A stretch of DNA of 64,000 nt from Hydrogenophaga sp. (GTDB taxonomy: Bacteria; Pseudomonadota; Gammaproteobacteria; Burkholderiales; Burkholderiaceae_C), in NCBI RefSeq assembly GCF_014773545.1, contig NZ_SDDV01000007.1, positions 1 through 64,000 on the forward strand. Reading direction: 5' to 3'. A program made the translations under genes and the position numbers. Under the pieces are notes generated by a model, which saw only the letters and a program-made list of their open reading frames with translations, was not told where the DNA came from and made no database searches. Below are positions 10,387 through 19,786 of the stretch, piece by piece (position 1 is the first letter of the stretch; each line of letters opens with the position of its first letter).

Positions 10387-10701
10387 ATGGGTGGCGCCGC
10401 CATGCCAGCCAACGGCGCCGAAACGTTTCGGCGGGAGATGGGTTGCAGCGAAGCCGAATGGCTGCGCTGCCTGCCAGCGGCGATTGGCGAGCATGCCTGG
10501 CAGCAGGCGGGCGCCAGCGCCCGAGTTGAATTTCCTGACGGCCACCTGCAACTGCAGTGGCAGCCCCTGGCACCGCGCTGCATGGCTTTGTTGCGGCTGC
10601 CGGTGTTGCAGGTCGATTTTTCTTTTCAGGGTCTGGACGCGGCGCAGCAAGCGGCCTTCATGCGCCGCTTTGACCTGTACGTGCAACGCGGCGGTGGCTG
10701 A
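10387..10701 (+). CDS. Unknown small protein, last gene of the AOR operon
   Basis: A 104-residue protein starting 2 bases after the MoaD-like stop codon, so almost certainly in the same operon. I do not recognise it. It is soluble (no signal peptide or membrane segment), with four Trp residues and three Cys residues, none in a metal-binding spacing. The centre (PLAPRCMALLRLPVLQVDFSFQGLDAAQQAAFMRRFDLY) has alternating hydrophobics resembling the tail of a molybdenum-enzyme assembly or LolA-like beta protein, but this is too weak to name. An in-frame ATG at 10402 is an alternative start. Position suggests a role in cofactor insertion or subunit assembly (inference). Confidence 0.7.
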   Translation: MGGAAMPANGAETFRREMGCSEAEWLRCLPAAIGEHAWQQAGASARVEFPDGHLQLQWQPLAPRCMALLRLPVLQVDFSFQGLDAAQQAAFMRRFDLYVQRGGG

Positions 10702-10781
10702 AGGAATGGGCGCATTTGGCTGGGGCGCTGGGGCGCTTTAGCTGAAGCCATTCGACAGGCGGCTCAGAACGGCGGCCGCAC

Positions 10782-12146
10782 TCATTCGGCGCTGGCTTGC
10801 TGCAAGGTGCTGGCGGCGTCGAGTTTTTGACGCTGGGCCTGCGCCACCGCGTCAAAGCGTGCCTGCAACTGCGGATTCAGGGCCACGCTTTCGGCGGCCA
10901 TGTTGCGCAAGGCCAGCAGCGGATCGAGCGGTACGCCGTTCTCATGAATCTCAAAGTGCAGGTGCGGGCCGGTGCAGGTGCCGGTGCAGCCGACGGCGCC
11001 CAGGTTTTCGCCCCGGCTCAGGCGCTGGCCACGGCGCACGTCCATGCGGCTCAGGTGGGCGTAGACGGTGACAATGTCGTCCTCGTGCTGGACGAATACC
11101 ACGTTGCCAAAGCCGCGCTGAAAGCCGACGAATTGAACCACGCCGTCGCTGACCGTGCGCACCGGCGTTCCGGTGGGTGCGGCGAAGTCAACGCCCAAAT
11201 GGGCCCTGCGCACCCCGTGTACCGGATGAAAGCGCATGCCAAAACCGCTGCTGACGCGGGTGAATTGCAAGGGCGAGGCCAAAAAGCGCTGCTGGGCCAT
11301 CTGGCCGTCGAAGCCAAAATAAGCACCTGGGGTGCCGGGTTCGCCAAACCAGACCTTGGCGTACGATTTTTTGTTGTTGATGAATTCGGCGCTCAGCAGG
11401 CGGCCGCTGCCCAGTGCCTGACCGTCGGCTTGCAAAACCTCGTACACCACGCTGAAGCGGTCGCCCGCGCGCAGGTCGTTGCGAAAGTCGATTTCGTTCG
11501 AGAACAGCTCGGCCAGTTGCACCGCCACCGCATCGGGAATGTTGGCCGCGTCAGTGGCGGCAAACAAGGAGCTGCGAATGAGCCCACCACTCAGGCGGGT
11601 GCTGGTGCTGAGTTCACCGCTTTCGAGTCGGGCCACCCACTCCTGGCCCTGGCGCTCGATCTGCAGGCGGTTGAAGCTGCGCAGGTTTTCATCTGAGGGC
11701 AACCAGCGAGCGGTAAGCCGCAACAGCTCGCCGCGATCATTGGTCTGTGCGGTGACTGCGGTGCTGCCGCGATTGCCAAACAGCAAGCGCGCGCTTGCGT
11801 CGCTGCGCAGGAAGCGCAGCGCTGCCGGGTCGTTCACGCCCAGGCGCTGCAGCAGGCTTTGCGGGGAGTCGTCGCGGCGCACGTTTTCGCTGCGGTACAG
11901 CGTCAGCGGCACCGATGGCGCCGACAAGGGTGCGATGGACAGTGGCCCCAGGCTAAGGGATTCAACCACCTGAGTGACCGGCAGGTTCGAAGCCGTGGGC
12001 ACCAGCGGGGCAATGCCGAAAGCGGTGACGCCGGTGCCCAGCAGCAGCGCGCCCACGCCAGCCATGACGCGACGCGGATGGCGCAAAATGCTCTGGCGGG
12101 CGGATTGAGCGCGTTCGAACAGCGAGGTGAGGCTTGATTTGATCAA
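10782..12146 (-). CDS. M23 family metallopeptidase, membrane-anchored LytM-type
   Basis: About 454 residues. A single hydrophobic segment near the N-terminus (VMAGVGALLLGTGVTAFGIAPLV) acts as an inner-membrane anchor. The middle is an OapA/Csd3-like region (LLQRLGVNDPAALRFL; FSNEIDFRNDLRAGDRFSVVYE). The C-terminal M23 domain has HLGVDFAAPTGTPV and HLHFEI, the zinc-binding and catalytic set, so it should be an active peptidoglycan endopeptidase and not a degenerate EnvC-type regulator. No ATG is available; TTG 12146 with AGGA seven bases upstream is preferred over TTG 12173. The gene is divergent from tyrS, an arrangement common in Burkholderiales. Confidence 0.9.
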   Translation of the reverse strand: MIKSSLTSLFERAQSARQSILRHPRRVMAGVGALLLGTGVTAFGIAPLVPTASNLPVTQVVESLSLGPLSIAPLSAPSVPLTLYRSENVRRDDSPQSLLQRLGVNDPAALRFLRSDASARLLFGNRGSTAVTAQTNDRGELLRLTARWLPSDENLRSFNRLQIERQGQEWVARLESGELSTSTRLSGGLIRSSLFAATDAANIPDAVAVQLAELFSNEIDFRNDLRAGDRFSVVYEVLQADGQALGSGRLLSAEFINNKKSYAKVWFGEPGTPGAYFGFDGQMAQQRFLASPLQFTRVSSGFGMRFHPVHGVRRAHLGVDFAAPTGTPVRTVSDGVVQFVGFQRGFGNVVFVQHEDDIVTVYAHLSRMDVRRGQRLSRGENLGAVGCTGTCTGPHLHFEIHENGVPLDPLLALRNMAAESVALNPQLQARFDAVAQAQRQKLDAASTLQQASAE

Positions 12147-12341
12147 AATGCAGTCCTGGCTTGCACACCGCAAGGCGGTGTGCGAAAGGTTGAACGATGG
12201 CGCGGGGCAGACGGTTTGACCTTACCCATGGCCTGCGCTGTGGATGTGGGCGGCACCAGCCAGCCCTCTAAAATCGGCGGGAAAGCACCCGCGCAGCGCA
12301 GTATAGCCAGAACCAGGGCCGTGTCGGCCCAAATAACCCAC

Positions 12342-13604
12342 ATGAACCCCAGCTCAAAAGACTTCGAAAGTGTTAAGAATCCGACCGTTTCCGGGGTCGA
12401 GCCGACAGACGGTGTGCGCCAGGCGCTGGCCGTGACGCTGCGTGGCGCCGAAGAGCTGATCCCGCTGGACGACTGGGTGAAGAAGCTGCAGCGTGCTCAG
12501 GCCAGCGGCGTTGCGCTGCGCATCAAGCTCGGACTCGATCCGACCGCGCCCGACATTCACCTGGGCCACACTGTGGTGCTCAACAAGATGCGTCAGTTGC
12601 AAGACCTGGGGCATCAGGTGATTTTCCTGATTGGTGACTTCACCAGCCTGATTGGCGACCCTTCCGGACGCAACAACACGCGCCCGCCGCTGACGCCCGA
12701 GCAGATCAAGGCCAACGCGCAGACCTATTGCCAGCAGGCCAGCCTGGTGCTGGACCCACATAAAACCGAGATTCGCTACAACAGCGAATGGTGCGAGCCG
12801 CTGGGCGCCAGCGGCATGATCGGGCTCGCCGCCCGTTACACGGTGGCGCGCATGATGGAGCGCAATGACTTTCACGAGCGCCTGCGCAACGGGTCTGCGA
12901 TCTCGGTGCACGAATTCCTTTACCCGCTGCTGCAAGGTTACGACTCGGTCGCGCTCAGGAGTGATCTGGAACTCGGCGGCACCGACCAGAAGTTCAACCT
13001 GCTGATGGGCCGTCACCTGCAGCAGGAATACGCTCAGGAGCCGCAGTGCATTCTGACCATGCCGCTGCTCGAAGGGCTGGACGGCGTGGACAAAATGTCC
13101 AAGAGCAAGAACAACACCATCGGCATCACCGAACCCGCCAACACCATGTTTGCCAAGGTGCTGAGCATTTCAGACGTGCTGATGTGGCGCTGGTACCCGC
13201 TGTTGTCGCTGCGTCCGCTGGCCGAAATCGAGGCGCTGCGGCGCGAAGTGGCGGCGGGACGCAACCCCAAAGACGCCAAGGTGCTGCTGGCCAGGGAAAT
13301 CACCACCCGCTTTCACAGCGCGGGCGCCGCCCAGGCGGCCGAGCAGGACTTCATTCACCGCAGCCAAGGCGGTGTGCCCGATCAGATGCCAGAGCTGAGC
13401 CTGAGCGGCGCGCCGCTCGGTGTGGCGCAGATGCTCAAGTCGGCTGGCTTGGTTCCTTCCAGCAGTGAGGCCAACCGCCTGATCGACGGCGGCGGTGTGC
13501 GCATCGACGGCGGCGTGCTCAGTGACAAGGGGCTCAAGCTCGGCCCGGGTTGCTATGTGCTGCAAGTCGGCAAGCGCAGGTTTGCGCGCGTCACGCTGAG
13601 CTGA
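12342..13604 (+). CDS. tyrS: Tyrosyl-tRNA synthetase
   Basis: A 420-residue class I synthetase. The HIGH-equivalent is HLGH (DIHLGHTVVLNKM), the KMSKS loop is exact (VDKMSKSKNNTIG), and an S4 RNA-binding domain closes the protein (SSSEANRLIDGGGVRIDG). The GDFTSLIGDPSGRN signature identifies the bacterial TyrZ-like branch. ATG 12342 is chosen because the upstream part of the track ORF overlaps the divergent promoter region. The TGA overlaps the next ATG (TGATG). Confidence 0.96.
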   Translation: MNPSSKDFESVKNPTVSGVEPTDGVRQALAVTLRGAEELIPLDDWVKKLQRAQASGVALRIKLGLDPTAPDIHLGHTVVLNKMRQLQDLGHQVIFLIGDFTSLIGDPSGRNNTRPPLTPEQIKANAQTYCQQASLVLDPHKTEIRYNSEWCEPLGASGMIGLAARYTVARMMERNDFHERLRNGSAISVHEFLYPLLQGYDSVALRSDLELGGTDQKFNLLMGRHLQQEYAQEPQCILTMPLLEGLDGVDKMSKSKNNTIGITEPANTMFAKVLSISDVLMWRWYPLLSLRPLAEIEALRREVAAGRNPKDAKVLLAREITTRFHSAGAAQAAEQDFIHRSQGGVPDQMPELSLSGAPLGVAQMLKSAGLVPSSSEANRLIDGGGVRIDGGVLSDKGLKLGPGCYVLQVGKRRFARVTLS

Positions 13605-14563
13605 TGGCCGCTGTGCGCGCAGCACGCCAGGGTCGGGCTGGGTACACGCCCCGGCAACTGCTGGTCGCCTCGGTTTTCGTCGCTTTGCTGACGCTGGCGC
13701 TCAAGGTGCTGGCCTGGCAGGTCAGCGGCTCGGTTGGTCTGTTGTCGGACGCGCTGGAGTCGTTCGTCAACCTCGCCAGCGCGCTGTTTGCCCTGGCGAT
13801 GGTGACTGTTGCGCAGCGCCCGGCCGATTCGAACCATCCCTACGGCCACACCAAGGCCGAGTATTTTTCCAGCGGCTTCGAGGGCGTGCTGATCCTGGGG
13901 GCGGCGCTGGCCATCGGCTGGACTGCGGTCGATCGCTTGTTCAATCCGCAGCCGCTGGCCGCGCTGGGCCTGGGTCTGAGTTTGTCGCTGGCCAGCGCCG
14001 TGCTCAACGGGCTGCTGGCGGCGCTGATGCTGCACGCCGCGCGCCTCTACCGGGCCAGCGGCGTCGCGGGGGCCGAAGCGGTGCAGGCCGACGCGCGCCA
14101 CTTGCTGACCGACGTGTTCAGCACCGCCGGCGTCGTGCTCGGTGTGGCGGCGGTCTATTTCACCGGCTGGCTCTGGCTGGACCCATTGGTCGCGCTGCTG
14201 GTGGCGTTCAATATCTTGCGCGTTGCCGTGCGCTTGCTGCGCCGCTCCAGCGACGGCCTGATGGATCATGCGCTCGAGCCGGACGTGCAAGCGCAGATCG
14301 AGGCCGTGCTGGCGCGCTTCACCGACCCCGAGCGCCCCGGCCTGCTGCGCTTTGACCACGTCCAGACCCGACGCGCCGGCCAGCGCCGCTACGTCGACCT
14401 GCACCTGCACCTGCCGGCGTCTTGGTCACTGGGTCAGGCAGCGGCGGTTCGCACCCGTGTGGAGCACGAGCTGATGCGTGCGGTGCCGGGCCTGCGCGCT
14501 GGCATCCAGTTGCTGCCCAGTGAGGTCGAGGCGCGTTTCGACGCCGAGGAGGACGTGCCGTGA
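13604..14563 (+). CDS. Cation diffusion facilitator family transporter
   Basis: A 319-residue CDF protein with about six membrane segments between 20 and 215 and a cytoplasmic C-terminal metallochaperone-like domain (about 220-310). The TM2 site reads SDALESFVN and the TM5 site HLLTDVFS (HxxxD). The TM2 motif keeps one Asp where FieF has DxxxD, so metal choice is uncertain (Zn, Fe or Mn). It begins in the tyrS stop codon (TGATG), so it is translationally coupled to tyrS. Normally D-aminoacyl-tRNA deacylase follows; only a relic remains here. Confidence 0.92.
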   Translation: MAAVRAARQGRAGYTPRQLLVASVFVALLTLALKVLAWQVSGSVGLLSDALESFVNLASALFALAMVTVAQRPADSNHPYGHTKAEYFSSGFEGVLILGAALAIGWTAVDRLFNPQPLAALGLGLSLSLASAVLNGLLAALMLHAARLYRASGVAGAEAVQADARHLLTDVFSTAGVVLGVAAVYFTGWLWLDPLVALLVAFNILRVAVRLLRRSSDGLMDHALEPDVQAQIEAVLARFTDPERPGLLRFDHVQTRRAGQRRYVDLHLHLPASWSLGQAAAVRTRVEHELMRAVPGLRAGIQLLPSEVEARFDAEEDVP

Positions 14564-14637
14564 TCGCCTTGTTGCAGCGCGTGCGCCAGGCCTGGTTTCA
14601 GCGTTGGTCGGTCGCGCTCTATCGAAGCGCTGGGTAG
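14560..14637 (+). pseudogene. dtd: Relic of D-aminoacyl-tRNA deacylase (first 11 codons)
   Basis: GTG at 14560 overlaps the CDF stop codon (GTGA) and opens MIALLQRVRQA, which is the start of Dtd (MIALIQRVsrAsV...). After residue 11 the resemblance stops, and a TAG follows at codon 26. The remaining codons overlap the 3' end of the convergent ybeY gene. I infer that a deletion removed the rest of dtd and brought ybeY next to the CDF gene. The similarity is short but the position, start and overlap fit. An intact dtd may exist elsewhere. Confidence 0.55.
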
Positions 14638-15083
14638 GGATCGGCAAAGCCCAGACGCAGCAGCAACTGGCTCTCCAGCGCTTCCATGGCCAGCGCGTCG
14701 GACTCATTGCTTTCGTGTTCGTGGCCTTGTGCGTGCAGCGTGCCATGCACCAGCAGGTGAGCGTAGTGCGCCTGCAGTGCAATGCCCAGTTGCTCAGCTT
14801 CTTGCGCCACCACCGGCGCGCACAGCACCAGGTCGGCCATCAACAGCGGCTGCCGTGCGTAGTCAAAGGTCAGCACGTTGGTGGCGTAGTCTTTGCCCCG
14901 GTAGTCGCGGTTGAGCGCGCGGCCTTCGTCGGCGTCGACGACGCGCACCGCGATCTCGGCGTCGGACTCTAAAGCGTGGCGAAGCCAGCGTGCGACGCGC
15001 CAGCGCGCCAGCGCGGTGCGGTGCGGCGCGGCGTCGCTCAGTCGGGAAAATTGCAGCGAGAGGGCAAGATGGGGCAGGGGCAT
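14619..15083 (-). CDS. ybeY: Endoribonuclease YbeY
   Basis: A 154-residue UPF0054 metalloprotein acting in 16S rRNA 3'-end maturation and ribosome quality control. The zinc site is HGTLHAQGHEHE (family HGxLHxxGyDH; the Asp is Glu here, which is seen in beta-proteobacteria). The preceding YRGKDYATNVLTFDY is also characteristic. It lies 29 bases after the MliC-like gene and two genes behind phoH, the usual phoH-ybeY block. Its 3' end overlaps the dtd relic on the opposite strand. Confidence 0.94.
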   Translation of the reverse strand: MPLPHLALSLQFSRLSDAAPHRTALARWRVARWLRHALESDAEIAVRVVDADEGRALNRDYRGKDYATNVLTFDYARQPLLMADLVLCAPVVAQEAEQLGIALQAHYAHLLVHGTLHAQGHEHESNESDALAMEALESQLLLRLGFADPYPALR

Positions 15084-15112
15084 GCGGTCGTGTGCTTCAG
15101 GTCATGGCCGCG

Positions 15113-15550
15113 TCAAGCTAGCGCTTCGGCCCGGCAGTCTTGCAGCAGCACTTGTTCGGTGGCGGTGTGGTCGGCGGCCAGAAAGCTCAGAAAGCTGGCG
15201 TCGGCGCGCTGGTTCCAGCGCAGGCTGCGTTGCTCGTCGAGCGCGATGTAGCGCAGGCCAGCGGGGGTGGGGCGGGCTTGCAGGATGGCCAGACTGCCTT
15301 GGTAGTAAACGTGGGCAAACCGGGTGCCATCTTTCAGGTCGAGATAGCTCACCGCCAGTCGCACCTGCGCGGCGCAGCGGTAAACCACGGTCTGCGCACT
15401 CCAGTTCGGGTGCTCAAAGCGCGGGCTGCTGGTTGGTGGCGTAGCCTGCCAGTGCAGCGGGTGCAAGACCGGATCGGGTTTGCTGCAGGCCAGCAGCAAC
15501 GCCAGCGCCACAGCGCTGAGCAGGTATTTCACAGCGGCAGGCAGGAACAA
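15113..15550 (-). CDS. Lipoprotein with MliC-like domain (C-type lysozyme inhibitor family)
   Basis: A 145-residue protein with a lipoprotein signal peptide (hydrophobic 8-20, lipobox LLAC, Cys 22). The mature part resembles the MliC/PliC fold: VVYRCAAQVRLAVSYLDL opens the domain, GLRYIALDEQRSLRWNQRADASFLSF matches the GxRY...W..kg.eA pattern, and a C-terminal Cys (LLQDCRA) can pair with the first. Such proteins inhibit host or competitor lysozyme at the outer membrane. It sits between phoH and ybeY, an unusual insertion in that block. The homology is from pattern and not from a search. Confidence 0.65.
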   Translation of the reverse strand: MFLPAAVKYLLSAVALALLLACSKPDPVLHPLHWQATPPTSSPRFEHPNWSAQTVVYRCAAQVRLAVSYLDLKDGTRFAHVYYQGSLAILQARPTPAGLRYIALDEQRSLRWNQRADASFLSFLAADHTATEQVLLQDCRAEALA

Positions 15551-15565
15551 AAGACGGTTGGCCGC

Positions 15566-16570
15566 TCAGGCCGCAGACGGGGGAGCGGCCACACGCGGGC
15601 GCCGGCGCGGTCGCGGCGTTGCTGCTTCGTCCACGCCAGCAAGGCTGCGCGCCTCGTAGGCGTCGACGATGCGGGCCACCAGCGGGTGGCGCACCACGTC
15701 GGCGCTGCTCAGGTGGATGACGGAAATTCCGCTGACGCGGCGCAACACGCGTTCGGCGTCGATCAGACCGCTCAGTTGGCTGCTGGGCAGGTCGATCTGG
15801 CTGACGTCGCCGGTCACCACCGCCTTGGCGCCAAAGCCGATGCGGGTGAGAAACATCTTCATCTGTTCGACCGTGGTGTTTTGCGCTTCATCCAGAATCA
15901 CAAAGGCGTGGTTGAGCGTGCGCCCGCGCATGAAGGCCAGCGGCGCGATCTCGATTTGCTGGCGCTCGAACGCTTTTTGCACCTTGTCGGTGCCCATCAG
16001 CTCGTACAGCGCATCGTACAGCGGGCGCAGGTAGGGGTCAACTTTCTGGCCCAGGTCGCCGGGCAAAAAACCCAGCTTCTCACCCGCTTCCACTGCCGGG
16101 CGGGTCAGCACGATGCGCTGCACCGCGCCGCGTTCGAGCGCATCGACCGCGCAGGCCACCGCCAGATAGGTCTTGCCGGTGCCGGCCGGGCCAATCGCAA
16201 AGCTGATATCGTGCGTGGCCATGTTTTCCAGGTAGCGCGTCTGGGCCGGGGTGCGCCCGCGCACTTCGCCGCGTCGGGTCTGCATGCCCAGTGCCGCCAC
16301 GCCGGACTCGGCCTGCGCGGAATCAAAGCTGAGCATGAGCTGTACCTGTTCGGCCGCAATCGGTTTGCGCGCCATTTCATGCAGGGCTTGCAGCACCAGC
16401 AAGGCCTGCGTGGCCCGGGCCTTGGGGCCTTCGATGCGGAATTGCTCGAAGCGGTGCGCCAGTTTGACTTGCAGTGCCGCCTCTATGCTGCGCAGGTGGG
16501 CGTCCAGCGGACCGCACAGGTGGCTCATGCGCAGGTTGTCGGGCGGGGAGAAGGTGTGTCTGAGAATCAA
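15566..16570 (-). CDS. phoH: PhoH-like ATPase (YbeZ)
   Basis: A 334-residue P-loop ATPase of the PhoH family, a likely RNA helicase-like partner of YbeY. Walker A is GPAGTGKTYLAVA and Walker B VILDEAQNTT. The N-terminal region holds the KH-like fold. No ATG fits. The track uses TTG 16600, but the family N-terminus MILRHTF-PpDN matches TTG 16570 (LILRHTFSPPDN). It is divergent from ruvA with a gap of about 29 bases. A C-terminal basic tail (RPRRRPRVAAPPSAA) is present. Confidence 0.92.
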   Translation of the reverse strand: MILRHTFSPPDNLRMSHLCGPLDAHLRSIEAALQVKLAHRFEQFRIEGPKARATQALLVLQALHEMARKPIAAEQVQLMLSFDSAQAESGVAALGMQTRRGEVRGRTPAQTRYLENMATHDISFAIGPAGTGKTYLAVACAVDALERGAVQRIVLTRPAVEAGEKLGFLPGDLGQKVDPYLRPLYDALYELMGTDKVQKAFERQQIEIAPLAFMRGRTLNHAFVILDEAQNTTVEQMKMFLTRIGFGAKAVVTGDVSQIDLPSSQLSGLIDAERVLRRVSGISVIHLSSADVVRHPLVARIVDAYEARSLAGVDEAATPRPRRRPRVAAPPSAA

Positions 16571-16599
16571 ACCGATAATCCAGTCAAAGGAATGACGCA

Positions 16600-17178
16600 A
16601 TGATAGGCAAGTTGACTGGCACGCTGTGGGAGAAAAACCCGCCCCAGATTTTGCTCGACTGCCAGGGCGTCGGCTACGAGCTTGACGTGCCCATGAGCAC
16701 CTTTTACAAGCTGCCGCAGATCGGTGCAGAAGTCTCGCTGCTGACGCATTTCGTGGTGCGCGAGGACGCGCAGCTTTTGTACGGTTTTGCCAGTGCGACT
16801 GAGCGCACCGCTTTTCGCCAACTCATCAAGATCAGTGGCATTGGCCCGCGCATGGCGCTGGCCGTGCTCTCGGGTTTGAGTGTGGACGAATTGGCGCAGG
16901 CCATTGGCACGCAAGAGGCGGCACGCCTGATCAAGGTGCCAGGCATAGGCAAGAAAACCGCCGAACGCCTGCTGCTCGAACTCAAGGGCAAGTTTGGCCC
17001 CGACAGCGGCCTGCGCACCGTCGACGTGGCGCGCAGCGGGGTGCAAAACGACATCGAACAGGCGCTGCTGGCGCTGGGCTACAGCGACAAAGACGCCGCG
17101 CTGGCTTTGAAGACGCTGCCGCCTGAGCTGGGAGTGAGCGACGGCATCAAATGGGCCATCAAGGCGTTGACGCGCTAA
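16600..17178 (+). CDS. ruvA: Holliday junction branch migration protein RuvA
   Basis: A 192-residue RuvA. The N-terminal OB fold is 1-65 ([28 protein letters not shown]), followed by two helix-hairpin-helix motifs ([38 protein letters not shown]), and the C-terminal domain III that contacts RuvB ([17 protein letters not shown]). It binds the four-way junction and recruits RuvB. ruvB does not follow; the next gene is YgiQ on the other strand. Separation of ruvA from ruvB is seen in other Comamonadaceae. Confidence 0.96.
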   Translation: MIGKLTGTLWEKNPPQILLDCQGVGYELDVPMSTFYKLPQIGAEVSLLTHFVVREDAQLLYGFASATERTAFRQLIKISGIGPRMALAVLSGLSVDELAQAIGTQEAARLIKVPGIGKKTAERLLLELKGKFGPDSGLRTVDVARSGVQNDIEQALLALGYSDKDAALALKTLPPELGVSDGIKWAIKALTR

Positions 17179-17388
17179 TCGGGTGCAGCCGCAGGCGCTG
17201 CCAAGGGCGCGCTGGGTGGCGGCAGTTGGCATGGGAGGTCGGTTGTTGCGGGTCATATGGGCACCCAGGGCAGCGTTCGTAAACTCGCAGGGCAACATCA
17301 CACGGGCGTCTGCGCTTGGGTTTGAGCGCGGCACGCCTTTTCTTGAACGCGGCGCGCTGTCCAAACCTTGTACTGCCCGGATGAGCGC

Positions 17389-19662
17389 TCAAGCAGGCGA
17401 TTTCGGTTTTCGCCCGCCCTGTGCCGCTGCACGCGGGCGCGGCGGCAGGCCCGTGTGCTGCGTGAGCAAACGACCGCCCGCGGTCACCGGTGTGCTGTTT
17501 TTGCGCCGGGCGCTCTGGTAGCCGCCGTCACCCAGCGGCTGAAAAGTGGGAATCAGGTGTTGCTTGCCGTTGCCGATCAGGTCGGCGCGGCCCATCTGCT
17601 TGAGCGCCTCGCGCAGCAGAGGCCAGTTGTTCGGGTCGTGGTAGCGCAAAAAGGCCTTGTGCAGGCGGCGGCGCTTTTCGCCGCGCACCACATCGACCCG
17701 CTCGGCGCGGGCGTCGCGGTGAATCCCTTTGAGCGGATTGAGAGCGCTGTGGTACATGGCCGTGGCGCTGGCCATCGGGCTGGGGTAGAAGGTTTGCACC
17801 TGGTCGGCCCGAAAGCCGTTCTTTTTCAGCCACAGCGCCAAGTTCATCATGTCTTGGTCGCTGGTGCCGGGGTGGGCGGCAATGAAGTACGGAATCAGGT
17901 ACTGCTTTTTTCCTGCTTCCTCGCTGTATTTTCGAAACAACTGCGCAAAGCGCTCGTAGCTGCCAATGCCGGGCTTCATCATTTTTGACAAAGGGCCGGC
18001 TTCGGTGTGCTCAGGCGCGATCTTGAGGTAGCCGCCGACGTGGTGCTGCACCAGTTCCTTGACGTATTCCGGGCTTTTGAGCGCCAGGTCGTAACGCAGA
18101 CCGGAGCCTATCAAGACCTTTTTGATGCCGCGCAGCGCACGCGCGCGGCGGTAGATTTGAATCAAGGGGTCGTGATCGGTGTGCAGGTTGCTGCAAATGC
18201 CCGGATAGACGCAGCTCGGCTTGCGGCAAGCGGATTCTATGGCCGGGCTTTTGCAGCCCAGGCGGTACATGTTGGCGGTTGGCCCGCCCAAGTCTGAGAT
18301 GACGCCGGTAAAGCCTTCGACCTTGTCGCGAATTTCCTGCAGCTCGCGAATGATCGAATCCTCCGAGCGGCTCTGGATGATGCGGCCTTCGTGCTCGGTG
18401 ATGGAGCAAAAACTGCAACCGCCAAAGCAGCCGCGCATGATGTTGACCGAAAAGCGGATCATCTCCCAAGCCGGAATTTTGCTTGCGCCATCGAAGCGGC
18501 CCTGTGCGTCGGCGTAGGCCGGGTGCGGGCTGCGCGCATAGGGCAGGTCGAACACCTCATCCATCTCGGCGGTGGACAGCGGAATCGGCGGTGGATTGAT
18601 CCAGACATCACGCGCCGCTGTGCCCACACCGTGTGCCTGCACCAGCGCGCGCGCGTTGCCGGGGTTGGTTTCGAGGTGCAGCACACGGCTGGCGTGGGCA
18701 TACAGCACCGGATCGCTTTTGACTTGCTCGTAACTTGGCAGGCGTATCACGCTGCGCTCGCGCGGCACAGGAGTGCTTGCTGAACGCTGGAACACCATCG
18801 GCCTGGCCGGCGTTTGCTCTGCGGCGCCGGCGCTGCATTCGCCCCCCCGTGCGCGCGCTTGTTCAGCGCTGCTTTGATACGGGCTGAGGTGCTGCTCGAC
18901 GCGGCCGGGCCGGTCAATCTCGGTCGAGTCGATCTCGAACCAGGCGTCCCCGCTCGGGTCGCCCGAGCGGCGCACAAAGGCGGTGCCGCGCACGTCGGTG
19001 ATCTGTTCCAGCGCCTGGCGCGCTGCCAGCCGGTGTGCCACTTCCACCAGCGCGCGTTCGGCGTTGCCGTACAGCAGCAAATCGCATTTGCTGTCGACCA
19101 CGATCGAGCGTCGCACCTTGTCGCTCCAGTAGTCGTAGTGTGCGATGCGGCGCAGGCTGGCTTCGATGCCGCCCAGCACGATGGGCACGTCCTTGTAAGC
19201 TTCTCGGCAGCGCTGGCTGTAAACAATGGCGGCACGGTCGGGCCTGCGCCCGCCCACGTCACCTGGTGTGTAAGCGTCGTCGCTGCGGATTTTCCGGTCT
19301 GCCGTGTAGCGGTTGATCATCGAATCCATGTTGCCGGCCGTCACACCCCAAAACAGATTCGGCCGACCCAGCGCCTTGAAGGCGTCTGCGCTGTGCCAAT
19401 CGGGCTGGGCAATGATGCCGACACGAAAACCCTGCGCTTCCAGCACCCGCCCCACCACCGCCATGCCAAAACTGGGGTGATCGACGTAGGCGTCACCGGT
19501 GACCAGCACGATGTCGCAACTGTCCCAGCCAAGCTGCTCCATCTCCAGCCGGCTCATGGGCAAAAACGGTGCCACCCCAAAGCGCTTGGCCCAATACGGG
19601 CGATAGCTGGAAAGGGGTTTGGCTGCGCGCTCGAAAAAGGAAACGTCGACCGGAGCGTTCAT
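17389..19662 (-). CDS. YgiQ family radical SAM protein
   Basis: A 757-residue UPF0313 protein. The N-terminal domain (about 1-300) is cobalamin-binding-like. The radical SAM core has the CxxxCxxC motif in [12 protein letters not shown], and the C-terminal DUF3362 tail is basic ([13 protein letters not shown]). The track start at 19707 is replaced by ATG 19662 ([11 protein letters not shown]), which matches the family. The substrate of YgiQ proteins is unknown to me. It stands alone, convergent with ruvA and downstream of parC. Confidence 0.92.
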   Translation of the reverse strand: MNAPVDVSFFERAAKPLSSYRPYWAKRFGVAPFLPMSRLEMEQLGWDSCDIVLVTGDAYVDHPSFGMAVVGRVLEAQGFRVGIIAQPDWHSADAFKALGRPNLFWGVTAGNMDSMINRYTADRKIRSDDAYTPGDVGGRRPDRAAIVYSQRCREAYKDVPIVLGGIEASLRRIAHYDYWSDKVRRSIVVDSKCDLLLYGNAERALVEVAHRLAARQALEQITDVRGTAFVRRSGDPSGDAWFEIDSTEIDRPGRVEQHLSPYQSSAEQARARGGECSAGAAEQTPARPMVFQRSASTPVPRERSVIRLPSYEQVKSDPVLYAHASRVLHLETNPGNARALVQAHGVGTAARDVWINPPPIPLSTAEMDEVFDLPYARSPHPAYADAQGRFDGASKIPAWEMIRFSVNIMRGCFGGCSFCSITEHEGRIIQSRSEDSIIRELQEIRDKVEGFTGVISDLGGPTANMYRLGCKSPAIESACRKPSCVYPGICSNLHTDHDPLIQIYRRARALRGIKKVLIGSGLRYDLALKSPEYVKELVQHHVGGYLKIAPEHTEAGPLSKMMKPGIGSYERFAQLFRKYSEEAGKKQYLIPYFIAAHPGTSDQDMMNLALWLKKNGFRADQVQTFYPSPMASATAMYHSALNPLKGIHRDARAERVDVVRGEKRRRLHKAFLRYHDPNNWPLLREALKQMGRADLIGNGKQHLIPTFQPLGDGGYQSARRKNSTPVTAGGRLLTQHTGLPPRPRAAAQGGRKPKSPA

Positions 19663-19786
19663 GAAAAGAAAAACATAGCTTGAGCTCGAGTGTAGGGCTT
19701 GCCCCATATCCGTGCCTGCGCAGGGTTTGAGGCTGTTGCGGGGCCTCGCACGCGCACGCCCGCACGGTCAACTGCCGGATTTAGGT

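Noticed and set aside
10745-10775. Degenerate copy of the CCCTTCGACAGGCTCAGGG repeat downstream of the AOR operon
   Set aside because: Only a partial resemblance (CATTCGACAGGCGGCTCAG); may be chance.
17179-17388. Rho-independent terminator between ruvA and YgiQ
   Set aside because: GC-rich partial palindromes only and no T-run.
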